The notes below the pieces were generated by a model that did not search any database, was not told the DNA's origin, and worked only from the letters and a program-made list of their open reading frames with translations. From positions 1-35,389 of the forward strand of contig SHYO01000026.1 of the NCBI GenBank assembly GCA_009692745.1: DNA of 35,389 nucleotides, written 5' to 3'. This DNA comes from Chloroflexota bacterium (GTDB lineage: Bacteria > Chloroflexota > Anaerolineae > Epilineales > SHYO01). A program made the position numbers and the translations under genes. Shown piece after piece: positions 7,133 through 17,327 of this stretch (its first letter is position 1; the number at the start of each line of letters is the position of its first letter).

Positions 7133-9967
7133 ATGCTTTCTTCCTCCATGTCCCGCCGCTCGTCTGATACTATAGGGCTATTGCTCCTCCTGGCAGGCGC
7201 TTTTGCTTTGCGCGTATTTGACCTGGCCGGCCAAAGCCTGTGGTGGGACGAAGCCTTCTCCATCCAACTGGCGCGCCAGCCGCTTTCGGCCATCACCTTC
7301 GGCGATTTTCATCCGCCACTCTACCACTATTTGCTCCATCTCTGGATGGCAGGAGCGGGTAGCAGTGAATTTGCGGTCCGTTTTTTCTCTGTCATCGGCG
7401 GGCTGCTGCTGCTGCCCGTGGCCTACCAATGCGCCCGCCTGCTGTTCGATCACGCTACCGGCCTGATTGCGGTCCTGCTTCTGGCTATCTCCCCAACACA
7501 GTGGTGGTATTCGCAGGAAGCGCGCATGTACATCTGGATGGTCCTCACCTACGTGGCGCTGATATGGCTCTACTTGCGGCTGGTGAATCAAGAGGAAGCC
7601 GCGCCCGCCGGGTGGTGGGTTGTTTGGGCAGCAGTACAATGGCTGGCCTTGTTCACTCATTATTTTGCAGCTGTGGGCCTCGTTGCCATCAACCTGTTAA
7701 TAATCCTGAGGCTACTGATAGACCGGCGGGAGCGCCTTCGTTCCTGGCTAATAGCGACCGCTGCCACCATGGTAGCCTACCTCCCTTGGCTCTGGCTGAC
7801 TAACGGGCGATCGATTACTTCTTTTATCGTAGAGCGTGTAGGGCCTCCCCAGTTGCAAGAGTTTGCCACACAGGTGTGGCAGGCATTCCTGGTTGGCTCT
7901 CCTTCGCTGGCTGCCGTCGATGTGGGGTTGGCCGCCTGGGGATATACCCTGGCCGGTATCATCGCCGTTTTCGCTTTGCTCCTGCTCCTGCTGCCGGGCA
8001 ATCGCTGGCCGATTTTCACCCTGCTCTGGTGCGCTATTGTGCCGCTGATCTTGGCCTATGCCCTTTTCCAACTTCTCCCCGGCTTCACCCCGCGCTATCT
8101 CATCCCCTTCAGCCCCCCCTGGCTGTTGCTCCTGGCCCGAATTGTTACACTTGTTAGGGGAGGGGAGTGCCTCGGAAAGAAGACTCCGATGGTCTTTCTC
8201 CGCGCTGCCCTAGGGACTGGGCTACTCAGTATCCCCGTGCTATTGAGCTTGCTGGCTCTTACCCTGATTTTCAGGCAATCTGAGTACCAGCGGGAGGATA
8301 TACGTGTTCTAGCGAGGGATGTGTCCGCTCAGGCCACGGAGCGCGATGTGATCCTGTTTGAGTACCAGAACCCGGCTTTTGTATACTACTATCGCGGCCC
8401 GGCCCAGGTCATCGCCCTAAATGTGAAAGATGATGACCGCCCGCTGCTGGAAATGCTAGCGGCTGTACTGCAACCTGGCAGCCAGGTTTATTGGGTGACT
8501 TGGTACTATGCCACCCCGGACAAACGTCTCCTGATCCCATTTGTCCTGGCCCAAAGCGGCCACTTGCTAACTCAGCAGGCGTATGGTACCAGCTTCCTGC
8601 TACGGCAATATGCGCTGGACCGGCAAGTTGCCGGACTCCAGCTGCAACCCGTTTCTCAAGATTTCGGCGACCTGCGCCTGGTGGCAGGGCATATCCCGCT
8701 GGCGGGTGCAACCGGATCTAGTTTGCCAGTGGCCCTGGAATGGGAACTGGTCAAACCGCTGGGCCGCACTCTCAAAGTCTCGGTGCGTCTGCGGGATAAA
8801 ATAAATCGATTGATGACCTTAACCGACCAGCCGCTGATGAGCGGCGGGCCGGGGCTGGGGAACCTAGAGGGAGCTACCGGTATCCTTTCTTCTAGAGAGT
8901 TGCGCACAACGCGTCCCGTGACTTTATGGAATTTGGGAGAACGCGCCGTGAATTACTATACTCTGCCTCTGCCGATAGGTCTGCCCCCCCTGAACTATCG
9001 CCTGGAAGTCACCATCTACGATGAGCAGGGCCGGATATGGGAGGTGCGCGATCAGCCAGGGCTGCCTCCCAAGATAGACGCCTACTTGGGAGAGGTCCAG
9101 GTGGCACGGGGCAGCCTCGGGATGCCACAGATGGAGAACATGCGCTCTCTCCAGGCGACCCTGGCCCCCGGATTGGCTCTCATCGGCGTCACCATGGAGG
9201 ATATGGTCCTGCAACCAGGCGGGCAGTTACAGGTCCGGTTTGCCTGGCAGGCGCAGCAGGACCACCTGCCTGACTACACCCTCCACTTGCGCTTGCTCGC
9301 CAGCGATGGGTCCGTCTCCTCCCCCGTCACGCCAGACCGCGTGCTGGTCGAAACAAGCGGTAAGCCAGTCTATGGCCTGTACCCTACCACCCGCTGGGTC
9401 ACCGGGGAATCTGTCATGGATTGGTGGTACTTGCAAATCCCGCCGAACCTTCCCCCCGGCATAGCCCAGGTACAGGTCCGCGCTGAGGGAGGAGATTGGC
9501 TGAACGTTGCAGAGGTACCGTTAGACGTGGTGAAACGAAGCTTTCAACTCCCGGCAGTCCGTTACCCTCTCTCAGCTGTCTTTGGTGACAAATTTGAACT
9601 GATAGGGTATGATCTGGAAGCTGCCAGCCCCAAGACAGGGGCACCGTTCACCCTGACGCTCTATTGGCGGGCCAAAGAGACTGGCTATGGCGCACCGCTA
9701 TATACGGTTTTCACCCATCTACTGGATGCAGAGGGCAGGGTCATCGCCCAACACGACAGCCCGCCCATGGACGGGCAGCGGCCCACCAGTTCGTGGGTGC
9801 AAGGGGAGGTGATTGTAGACCGGCACGAATTGAAGTTTGTCCATGACGATTACACCGGGACAGCGCAGTTAGAAATAGGTTTATACGATTCCGCCACCAT
9901 CAAACGGCTTCCCAGGGAAAACGGGGAAGACCGCATCCTCTTGCCCCTCCCGCTGGTGGTCCGATGA
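7133..9967 (+). CDS. GT-C (GT39/ArnT-like) membrane glycosyltransferase with repeated C-terminal beta domains
   Basis: A 944-aa polytopic membrane protein. The first loop carries SLWWDEAFS (about residues 36-44), the Asp-Glu pair typical of PMT-2/GT39 enzymes that use polyprenyl-phosphate sugars. YSQEARMYIW (about 123-132) is the second conserved loop. Helices fill residues about 10-420. The last 400 residues hold three related beta-rich modules, the last with LTLYWRA, VFTHLLDAEG, PTSSWVQGE and KRLP. The start is ATG with GGAG five nt upstream. The gene heads a plus-strand run of three such enzymes. The donor and acceptor are unknown, and surface or S-layer glycosylation is an inference. Confidence 0.85.
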   Translation: MLSSSMSRRSSDTIGLLLLLAGAFALRVFDLAGQSLWWDEAFSIQLARQPLSAITFGDFHPPLYHYLLHLWMAGAGSSEFAVRFFSVIGGLLLLPVAYQCARLLFDHATGLIAVLLLAISPTQWWYSQEARMYIWMVLTYVALIWLYLRLVNQEEAAPAGWWVVWAAVQWLALFTHYFAAVGLVAINLLIILRLLIDRRERLRSWLIATAATMVAYLPWLWLTNGRSITSFIVERVGPPQLQEFATQVWQAFLVGSPSLAAVDVGLAAWGYTLAGIIAVFALLLLLLPGNRWPIFTLLWCAIVPLILAYALFQLLPGFTPRYLIPFSPPWLLLLARIVTLVRGGECLGKKTPMVFLRAALGTGLLSIPVLLSLLALTLIFRQSEYQREDIRVLARDVSAQATERDVILFEYQNPAFVYYYRGPAQVIALNVKDDDRPLLEMLAAVLQPGSQVYWVTWYYATPDKRLLIPFVLAQSGHLLTQQAYGTSFLLRQYALDRQVAGLQLQPVSQDFGDLRLVAGHIPLAGATGSSLPVALEWELVKPLGRTLKVSVRLRDKINRLMTLTDQPLMSGGPGLGNLEGATGILSSRELRTTRPVTLWNLGERAVNYYTLPLPIGLPPLNYRLEVTIYDEQGRIWEVRDQPGLPPKIDAYLGEVQVARGSLGMPQMENMRSLQATLAPGLALIGVTMEDMVLQPGGQLQVRFAWQAQQDHLPDYTLHLRLLASDGSVSSPVTPDRVLVETSGKPVYGLYPTTRWVTGESVMDWWYLQIPPNLPPGIAQVQVRAEGGDWLNVAEVPLDVVKRSFQLPAVRYPLSAVFGDKFELIGYDLEAASPKTGAPFTLTLYWRAKETGYGAPLYTVFTHLLDAEGRVIAQHDSPPMDGQRPTSSWVQGEVIVDRHELKFVHDDYTGTAQLEIGLYDSATIKRLPRENGEDRILLPLPLVVR

Positions 9968-10365
9968 GATGCCCCAGCCCAGGCGCGCTGCGCTCCCGCC
10001 ATCTGCCGATCGCCATTATTCTGCTTATTCGTGCCATCCGGGGTGGTTTTTCGCGACTTGTTCTGAGGATAGTAGTTATATCGATAAAATCTTGGGTGCA
10101 AGCCGGTTTGTCAACACTACACAAGCTGAATAAAGTAACTCTGAACACAGTACTCCTTATGGTTCTTGTGCTGGCCTATGCCGCGCCGTACCTGGCCGGG
10201 TTCGCCTATGAACGTCGCGTTATCCCCATTAATGCTCCCTACTACATTTTTGGTCTTGTACAGGGCCGGTCACATTCTCAGCTTGAGGCCGGATCGTACA
10301 GCATAATTTCAGGAACATCACATCCTCGGGCCGCTCCTAGGGCGGCTTTTCAGTGCGACATCTAA
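9964..10365 (+). CDS. Doubtful 133-codon ORF, possible membrane protein remnant
   Basis: The ATG overlaps the stop of the preceding glycosyltransferase gene in an ATGA arrangement, which would allow coupled translation. The middle of the protein has one convincing membrane segment, TVLLMVLVLAYAAPYLAGF, followed by YERRVIPINAPYY. This resembles the first helix and loop of large Chloroflexota membrane proteins. The N-terminal 50 residues and the last 30 look like random translation. It may be the degraded start of another membrane transferase, or not a gene at all. The remainder of 10366-10526 shows only a weak promoter-like TATGATATACT near 10410. Confidence 0.25.
   Translation: MRCPSPGALRSRHLPIAIILLIRAIRGGFSRLVLRIVVISIKSWVQAGLSTLHKLNKVTLNTVLLMVLVLAYAAPYLAGFAYERRVIPINAPYYIFGLVQGRSHSQLEAGSYSIISGTSHPRAAPRAAFQCDI
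10330..10350 (+). terminator. Short hairpin with T-run, possible terminator
   Basis: GCCGC (10330-10334) pairs with GCGGC (10342-10346) around a 7-nt loop, and TTTT follows at once. The stem is short. Its place between two glycosyltransferase genes suits termination or attenuation of the first transcript. Confidence 0.4.
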
Positions 10366-10526
10366 ATTAGGTGCGATTGTACTGCGTCTGCAAGTCATTT
10401 TCAGCTACTTTATGATATACTTAGATGCCCATAAGCGAGGGTATGAATGTATTCACCTGTAGAGCCATCTAAAGGGAATTTGTCCTGGACAATTCGACAC
10501 TCCGTTAGAAAGTACATAACCCTTAT

Positions 10527-12560
10527 ATGAAAATCATATTCTCCAACACACAAACTAACCTTGGCTCCCTACGACCTTTACTTCAGGACATAGGCGCAGC
10601 CTGCCTCGGCGCCTTAAAGATCAATGTCGATGCTTACAAAGGTATCCTGACCAGCCGCTTACTGCTCGTTTCGGTTATCCTGGGCGCCTATGGCTTACGG
10701 ATCCACAGGCTGGGAAGCCAGGAAGTTCGTGGCGATGAAGCCCTTGCCTTTCTTTTCAGCCAACATTCATTTGCAGAGATTATCCAAAGTACGTTGGCAC
10801 TGAAGGAGCCCCATCCTGTAGCCAGTTACTTTATCGAAAGCGTCTGGATAAATTTGGCCGATCACAGTGAATTTGCCTTGCGCTATATTAGCCTTTTCTT
10901 CGGCGTCCTGGCTGTGGCGCTTTTCTATAGATTAGGGAAGCGCCTGGGGTTGGCGCAGCCTACGCTCTTATTTGGCACTGCTCTGCTGGCCGCCAGCCCT
11001 TATGTGATCTGGCATAGCCAGGATGCCCGCATGTACGGCATGTACGCCATGAGCTTGGCGTTGACTATCGCTTTGACCTGGCTGGCTGTTGAAGTGCTTT
11101 ACAGAGGGGGATGGAATTATTGGTTAGCATATACTCTCGTGGGTTGGCTGGCCTTGCATACCCATTATTTCGCGGCCTTTATTTTGTTGGCCGCCAATCT
11201 CTTTGCCATCAGTTGGTTTCTTTTCGATAGAGAAAGTCGCCGTCGTGTAATACCCTGGTTTGCGGCCCAGGCAGCCCTGGGGTTGGCATATGCACCCTGG
11301 CTGTGGCAGGCTCGCTCCATCCTGAACAATTACCCGGGGGCCGCGGATTCACCATCGCTGCCAGAAGCAGCCCGCCGCGCCTTAAGCGTTTTCGCCGTGG
11401 GTGAGAGTGTGCCGGTGGAACAAAGAGGGTTCTTCGCGTTGTTAGGAGAAGCGCTACTGGTATTAGGTATTTTTTGGCTTGTGCGAGGCAAATCCGAGCA
11501 GTGCTGGGCATTAGTGTTATTGGTGCTCTATCTTGTCATCCCCTTGGGTCTGACCTGGATTAGCTCTCTGAACCGGCCAATCTTTAATGAACGCTATCTC
11601 ATCGCCGCTTTACCCCCTTTCTATCTGCTGGTGGCAATAGGGATCTGGGAAACATTAGCGGTGATGAGGTGGCAGGCATGGTCACGGCGCGATAAACTGG
11701 TTAGCATCCCCCTGGCGCTACTGCAATCGGGGTTGCTTGTGGTACTCCTAATAGGCATGACCCTGTCCCTGCAGCGCCATTATAACGACCGCTATTATGG
11801 CCAAACCCGGGGGTGGCGGGAGTTGGCCGCCGAATTAAAGCGGTTGACGGCCGGATTGCCCCCCAATCAGACGGTGGTGGCCGAAAACTATCCGGATCCC
11901 GCGTTATGGTATTACTACACTGGCCCCGCCACTCGTGATGTGATTCCTCCCCTGGGACGAGATGCGCAGAGCGCCGTTAACCTGGCCCGTAGTTATGCCA
12001 TGGCCGGGGTGGAATGGGTAATTTTGCCTCTACAGAAAGTTGACTGGTGGGATAACGCCGGATTAGCACAGATTGCATTAGCGGGCGAATTTACGCTGAT
12101 AGGGGAAAAGAAGATCGAAACGTGGCCTATAAAAATCTATGCGCGGGTGAATCCCGAAGCGCTGATACTGGCAAGCGATTCTTTTCTTAACGCCTTATCC
12201 TTTGCAACGGCAGTGCGACCTTCCGCAGGACATGGTTTTGCCGCGCCGGGGACCGATGTGGTGGTACACCTGCATTGGCTAGGTTCACCTACTCTCCTCG
12301 CTGGTAGTGAGAAGCTTTTCTTCCATTTGTTAAACACCCAAGGCGCACTGGTGGCGCAAATAGACCCCTTTATCAGCCGATCGGATTTTGAGGCGCCGAT
12401 GTTGACCTATGTAATTCCATTACCCGACACACTACCACCTGGCAATTACCGCCTGATTGCCGGAATGTACGACCCCGCTCAGCCGGGCTCGCCCCGTATA
12501 CAAACCCGTTCCGCTACAGACTCCATTGAGCTTGCTACGATCGAGGTAAATCCATTCTAG
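10527..12560 (+). CDS. GT-C (GT39/ArnT-like) membrane glycosyltransferase
   Basis: A 677-aa polytopic membrane protein. The first extracytoplasmic loop reads LGSQEVRGDEALAFLF (about residues 65-80), with the family Asp-Glu pair, and HSQDARMYGM (about 163-172) matches the second loop of its larger neighbour at 7133. Helices occupy residues about 50-415. The rest is a soluble tail with one copy of the C-terminal beta module, ending in LPPGNYRLIAGMYDP. No clear ribosome-binding site precedes the ATG. It is separated by 55 nt from the next transferase gene, so the two are probably transcribed together. It should transfer a sugar from a polyprenyl-phosphate donor, and the substrate cannot be told. 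Confidence 0.83.
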   Translation: MKIIFSNTQTNLGSLRPLLQDIGAACLGALKINVDAYKGILTSRLLLVSVILGAYGLRIHRLGSQEVRGDEALAFLFSQHSFAEIIQSTLALKEPHPVASYFIESVWINLADHSEFALRYISLFFGVLAVALFYRLGKRLGLAQPTLLFGTALLAASPYVIWHSQDARMYGMYAMSLALTIALTWLAVEVLYRGGWNYWLAYTLVGWLALHTHYFAAFILLAANLFAISWFLFDRESRRRVIPWFAAQAALGLAYAPWLWQARSILNNYPGAADSPSLPEAARRALSVFAVGESVPVEQRGFFALLGEALLVLGIFWLVRGKSEQCWALVLLVLYLVIPLGLTWISSLNRPIFNERYLIAALPPFYLLVAIGIWETLAVMRWQAWSRRDKLVSIPLALLQSGLLVVLLIGMTLSLQRHYNDRYYGQTRGWRELAAELKRLTAGLPPNQTVVAENYPDPALWYYYTGPATRDVIPPLGRDAQSAVNLARSYAMAGVEWVILPLQKVDWWDNAGLAQIALAGEFTLIGEKKIETWPIKIYARVNPEALILASDSFLNALSFATAVRPSAGHGFAAPGTDVVVHLHWLGSPTLLAGSEKLFFHLLNTQGALVAQIDPFISRSDFEAPMLTYVIPLPDTLPPGNYRLIAGMYDPAQPGSPRIQTRSATDSIELATIEVNPF

Positions 12561-12615
12561 GCAACTACCGTTTTGTAGCGCGCATCATTGGGGTCTATCA
12601 TGCACGAGGATCTTT

Positions 12616-14754
12616 TTGCAAATAGCCGGTAAAGCGCTGAAATCGACAGAAAATGCTCTCATTAACCCTTGGGTGGGCCTCTTTTTCCTGGCCCTGATGT
12701 TCTTTTCCGTAGCCACCTTGTACCAGCTAGATCTGCCGGGTCTGAACTACGATGAAGCGCACGATGCAGTGCCTGCGATGCAGATGGTCCTGGGCCAATC
12801 TGTAAATAGTCTGGCTGTGGTGCATTTCGCAGGGCGCAATTGGCCACTGATGATTATGCCGTATATTGGAGCTACCTCAACTTACCTCTTTGTCCCAGGC
12901 TTTATCTGGATAGGGGTAAGCGTGATTGCAATGCGCCTGGCAATGGTTATTTTGGGAATTGTGAGCCTGGTGCTGATTTGGGGGTTCTTGCGGGATTTTA
13001 TGGATGACAGGGTGGCGGCGCTAAGCACTTTTTTACTCGCCATCAATCCTACTTTCATCTTTTGGAGCCGAATGGGGGCATATGTATCTCTTCCCTTGCT
13101 GCCGCTCTCCATTGGCGCGCTGTGGTCCCTGTATCGCTGGTACCGGAGTGGTAGAGCTAGATATCTCATTCTAGCTGGATTGTGTTTGGGGTTGGGGTTA
13201 AGCACAAAGATTTTGTTTATCTGGCTATGGGTGGCTTTAGGACTGGGCTGGTTGGCGCTAAGTCCCTGGCTTGCACCACGGCGTGGTTGGCGTACCTGGC
13301 TCTGGCCTTTAGCACGGGCTAAATCCGTGGTGTGGGTGCTTGGAGGGCTGGCTTTGGTAGTTGGGGGCGGGATGATATTACTTTACAATCTCACAAACTT
13401 GGAAACGCTACGCCTCCTGGTTCGCAATTCAACCCGTACAGAACTCTATGGTGTCAATAACCTCGATGTGCTCCATAATCTCTATACCGTGTTCCAGGTC
13501 GATTTTCGTACTTTGCTGGATGGATCCTGGTCTGATAAGATTATTGGGGAACAGCATACGAACATCCTGGCCGTCCCCGCGTTTTTGTTGGCCGTCGGTC
13601 TGATCTGTTGGTTGGCGTGGTGTAGGCGCTTGCCGTATAGCACCAAACGCCTGGCTTTTTTGGGTATCCTTCTTATCAGTATTGTGGCTCAAAGTGCTAT
13701 CACGATCACGGGCCTGGGGGCCATTCACTTATTAATTGTCTGGCCGATTCCCCAGGTAACCCTGGCGGTAGCTATTCTGGGCATGTGGGATATATTGCGT
13801 CACCATGCCAGTATCGGAAATAATGGGCACTTCCGGGTATGGAGTTGGGGGAGCGTGATAGCGGTCGTGGGAGTAGTGAGTGGAGCTGAAATCTTGACTA
13901 CCTGGCATTATCACAGGGATCTGACACATTTGGGAGGCATCGGACATTATTCCGACGCTATCAATCTGCTGGCCCAAGATTTGGACCGTCTGGGATTGGC
14001 CCGGCCCGTAGCACTGGATTGGGGCTTCAAACAAAACCTGGAATTGCTGACCCAGGGACGGGTGAATCCGGAGGAGGCCTTTACCTACACGCAACAACCG
14101 GATAAAACCTATGAAACCTATATCAATTGGCGCATGGCTCAATCTGCCGCTATATATCTCTTGCATACACCCCAATATACCGCCTTTCAAGGCCATTGGG
14201 AGATGTTTAAACAGGCTGCTTACTGCCATCGGCTGGAGCCGGAACTATGGCGGAGTTATCAACAGCGTAACGGTCAGCCAGTCTACCTCACCTATCGTCT
14301 GGCGCCGGTTCCCAGGTTGTTTCAAGCTCCGGTCATCAGTCACCCTGTCGATGTGCGCCTGGGCCAGGGGATTGGTTTGCTGGGATATGATCTGGAAAAG
14401 GATCATATCCAGCCTGGTGTAGACGTGGCTTTAACGCTCTATTGGAAAGCCTTGACTGCCCAGGACCAGAATTACAAGGTATTTGTCCATCTCTTGGATG
14501 AAAATGGCAAGCTTTGGGGGCAATATGATGGCCCACCTGTCTGTTGGAACTACCCCACCAGTAATTGGTTTTTAGGGGAGATTGTCCCGGACCGGATACA
14601 TCTGGCATCACAGGCCGAGATTCCCGCAGGTAGATATCGCCTCTTTATCGGCATGTACCAGCAGAACAGCGGGCAGCGGTTGCCTGTGTGGCACAATGGC
14701 CAGTCACAGGCCGGGGATACTTTGGGCCTGGCGGAAATTACCGTAGAAAAATAG
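12616..14754 (+). CDS. GT-C (GT39-like) membrane glycosyltransferase
   Basis: A 712-aa polytopic membrane protein. LDLPGLNYDEAHDAV (about residues 38-52) holds the conserved acidic pair of the first loop, and WSRMGAYVSLPLL is a second-loop motif. Helices run from about 18 to 440. The C-terminal module at about 575-710 contains LLGYDLE, LTLYWKA, VFVHLLDENG, YPTSNWFLGE and RLPV, and matches the modules of the neighbouring transferases. The start is TTG with GAGGA five nt upstream, since no better ATG is in frame. The stop lies 3 nt from the stop of convergent recJ, leaving no space for a separate terminator. Confidence 0.83.
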   Translation: MQIAGKALKSTENALINPWVGLFFLALMFFSVATLYQLDLPGLNYDEAHDAVPAMQMVLGQSVNSLAVVHFAGRNWPLMIMPYIGATSTYLFVPGFIWIGVSVIAMRLAMVILGIVSLVLIWGFLRDFMDDRVAALSTFLLAINPTFIFWSRMGAYVSLPLLPLSIGALWSLYRWYRSGRARYLILAGLCLGLGLSTKILFIWLWVALGLGWLALSPWLAPRRGWRTWLWPLARAKSVVWVLGGLALVVGGGMILLYNLTNLETLRLLVRNSTRTELYGVNNLDVLHNLYTVFQVDFRTLLDGSWSDKIIGEQHTNILAVPAFLLAVGLICWLAWCRRLPYSTKRLAFLGILLISIVAQSAITITGLGAIHLLIVWPIPQVTLAVAILGMWDILRHHASIGNNGHFRVWSWGSVIAVVGVVSGAEILTTWHYHRDLTHLGGIGHYSDAINLLAQDLDRLGLARPVALDWGFKQNLELLTQGRVNPEEAFTYTQQPDKTYETYINWRMAQSAAIYLLHTPQYTAFQGHWEMFKQAAYCHRLEPELWRSYQQRNGQPVYLTYRLAPVPRLFQAPVISHPVDVRLGQGIGLLGYDLEKDHIQPGVDVALTLYWKALTAQDQNYKVFVHLLDENGKLWGQYDGPPVCWNYPTSNWFLGEIVPDRIHLASQAEIPAGRYRLFIGMYQQNSGQRLPVWHNGQSQAGDTLGLAEITVEK

Positions 14755-14757
14755 CCG

Positions 14758-17277
14758 TTAGAGAGTTTCTGCTACATCGATAAGCTGTTCAGGGGGGGCC
14801 CGCTGGAAATAGCGCCGGAAAGCATTGCTTTCTTCCAGTAGGGCTACTAGTATGCGCCGCCGGTCTGTCTGACCGGCGGCGGGGGCAGGGGTATGGTGGG
14901 AGCTAAGACGTACGGTTTTCCCCAGGTCCGTAGCGGATAATTTCTGCCGGTCGGCCAGGACCTCCAGGGCAGCGCGCAGCAAGCTTTCGCTGCAGGCCAG
15001 CCGGGTGGTCCATTCGATCCATGTGGTAACTCCATCCTGCTGCTGCAATATATCCCTGGCACTGAGTATCACCTGGGTGAGGAATTTCTGCAAACTTGGT
15101 TGCAAGGGCGCGGTTAGGAGCGTCAGCATCGCGGGTTGGGTAGTGGCAAGTGCCTGGCGCCAATCTGCGGCTGTGGCTGGCGCGGTGTAGACCACCAGGT
15201 GAACCCCAGCTTCCAACTGCCAGCGGGTTTTGGTACCGGCTACCATCTGTTGGTCTGGCCCCTCGGCCCAGATTTGCAGTCCGGGCCGTTTTTGATCTTG
15301 TTGTTGCACCTGCAGTAAGCGTTCGGCCTGGGGCAGGTTGCGCCAATCCACCACCTTTGCCGGGGGGATAAAAGCCGGCACATCTCCCACGGTGTAGGGC
15401 GCGCTATTTTCTTCCTGGATGTGCTGCGGAGCCTCAGGTGCATGTACATCCTGGATGATCAGGCGTAGGCGTCGCTCACCCTTGTAGATTTCACTGCGCA
15501 GCACGAATGCCACGTCCACCGGACCGCGCGGTACGGCGGATTCACTGGTGCGCCACCAGATGGCTTCGACGCGGCGATTTCCCCGGTCTTGAATGCGCAG
15601 GCGGACATGCTTGCCGGCCAACCCCAGACTTTCTACATTGGTGAGGAGGGCGCGGCGCAGCATAAATATGGGGACTGGGTTGCCATTGCCAAAGGGCGCC
15701 AGGCGTTGCACACGTTCGGCCAGATCCTGGCTAATCTCCTCCAGCGAACCGATTTCAAGGTCGATCGCTAAGGCTGGCCCACCCGCCTGCGCCTTGGGTG
15801 CGGCGAGGGTCCGGCTAATGGCCAGGCGGAATTTTTCCACGTTTTCGGGCAGGATGCTGAATCCTGCGGCCATCGCATGTCCCCCGCTCTTGATAATCAA
15901 GTCACCCTGGGCAGCAATAGCGGCCTGTATGTCCACGCCTGGGATCGAGCGGGCGGAGGCCGTGGCCACCGCCTCGCGAGATGGGGCGGATGGCGCAGGT
16001 TGAGACACCGTATCCTTATCCGGTAGCGTGATAAGAATGGCGGGCCGGTGGTAGCGCTCAGCCAGCCGCCCGGCAACGAGGCCCGTAATCCCGGCTTGCC
16101 ATGCAGTGGAGGCCAGCACCAACGGTTCCTCCTGGCTCGCCAGGCCGCGCTGGCTGATCAAGGCTTCGGCCAGCAATTCGGCGGCGCTGCTCTGGCGCTG
16201 CCGTTCCTGGTTAAGCAGCTCCAGGCCTTGCGCCAGTTTACGGGCCAGCATGCCATCATTAGTCAGCAGCAGCTCCACCGCGGTGGTGGCACTGGCCAGC
16301 CGGCCGGCAGCATTCAATCGCGGCGCCAGGCCAAAGGCTACCGCCTCGGTATCCATGCTTTCGGCTTCGACGGAGCCAGATTGCCCGGCGGTTTCCCATA
16401 GAGCTCTGATACCCGGCCTGACACCGGCCAAAAGATCCGGCAGTCCCCGTTGCAGCAGGTAGCGACAATCACCGGTCTGTTTAGCGGCGTCGGCGACGAT
16501 GCCTAGAGCTACCAGGTCGAGCATTTTGTGTGATATATGGGGCCGCCCTAGATGGTTAGCCAGCGCCTCCAGCAGTTTATAGGCTGTGCCCACCCCGGGG
16601 AGCTCGGCCAGCGGGTGGTTCGCGGGTAAGAGTTTGGGGTTGATGACGGCCTGGGCCGCGGGTAAGTCGAATGCTGCCGAGATCGCAGCCGCGAGTTTAC
16701 CCGCCGCGATATCCAGGCTTCCAGTTTCCCCTTGGTTTGCTGCACCACTGCTCGTGCTCAGATCCGCGCTGTCTACGCGCCGGATAGGGGTGTGGTGATC
16801 TGTGACGATGACCGGCAGCCCCTGGGCAGCAGCGTCAGCGATGATCTGGTGATCCGTAATGCCGCAGTCGCAAGTGATTACCAACCGGACGCCATCTCTG
16901 ACCAGATCTTCTAGCCGCTTGGGATTTAATCCGTGGGATTCGCGCCGTTCGGGGATGGTGTAGGTGACCCGCGCCCCCAATTCTCGCAGGCCGAGGACGA
17001 GCAGCGCTGTGGCGCTCTGCCCATCCACATCAAAATCGCCATAGATGCCGATAACCTGGCGCCGTTCCATAGCTGCCAGGATCGCAGCTACCGCCTGATC
17101 CATGCCGGGTAGGGCGGTTGGATCTGCCGGCATGTAGGCGGATGGATCCAGGAAGGCCTTGACCGCTGCAGGGGTATCTAGGCCCCGTTGGACCAACAAG
17201 CGGGCCAGCAGGGAATCCTGCACTACTTCCATAATCGGGTTAGGATTTGCCGTTGATGGCGGTTCAATCCACCTCAT
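14758..17277 (-). CDS. recJ: Single-stranded-DNA-specific 5'-3' exonuclease RecJ
   Basis: An 839-aa DHH-family exonuclease that degrades single-stranded DNA from the 5' end in recombination and mismatch repair. It starts MRWIEPP as many RecJ proteins do. The metal motifs are GIYGDFDVDG (about residues 78-87), ITCDCGITD (about 133-141), and VIVTDHHTP (about 155-163) with the DHH signature. The DHHA1 part with GGHAMAAGFSI follows at about 466. It is longer than E. coli RecJ (577 aa). The extra C-terminal 250 residues form a variable region seen in many Firmicutes and Chloroflexota proteins. It is the last gene of a minus-strand repair cluster, 78 nt after a RecB-type nuclease gene. Confidence 0.93.
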   Translation of the reverse strand: MRWIEPPSTANPNPIMEVVQDSLLARLLVQRGLDTPAAVKAFLDPSAYMPADPTALPGMDQAVAAILAAMERRQVIGIYGDFDVDGQSATALLVLGLRELGARVTYTIPERRESHGLNPKRLEDLVRDGVRLVITCDCGITDHQIIADAAAQGLPVIVTDHHTPIRRVDSADLSTSSGAANQGETGSLDIAAGKLAAAISAAFDLPAAQAVINPKLLPANHPLAELPGVGTAYKLLEALANHLGRPHISHKMLDLVALGIVADAAKQTGDCRYLLQRGLPDLLAGVRPGIRALWETAGQSGSVEAESMDTEAVAFGLAPRLNAAGRLASATTAVELLLTNDGMLARKLAQGLELLNQERQRQSSAAELLAEALISQRGLASQEEPLVLASTAWQAGITGLVAGRLAERYHRPAILITLPDKDTVSQPAPSAPSREAVATASARSIPGVDIQAAIAAQGDLIIKSGGHAMAAGFSILPENVEKFRLAISRTLAAPKAQAGGPALAIDLEIGSLEEISQDLAERVQRLAPFGNGNPVPIFMLRRALLTNVESLGLAGKHVRLRIQDRGNRRVEAIWWRTSESAVPRGPVDVAFVLRSEIYKGERRLRLIIQDVHAPEAPQHIQEENSAPYTVGDVPAFIPPAKVVDWRNLPQAERLLQVQQQDQKRPGLQIWAEGPDQQMVAGTKTRWQLEAGVHLVVYTAPATAADWRQALATTQPAMLTLLTAPLQPSLQKFLTQVILSARDILQQQDGVTTWIEWTTRLACSESLLRAALEVLADRQKLSATDLGKTVRLSSHHTPAPAAGQTDRRRILVALLEESNAFRRYFQRAPPEQLIDVAETL

Positions 17278-17327
17278 AGGTTATTGCTCTTCTCCATGTG
17301 CATGTAAGGATGCGGGCAGGATGCCTC

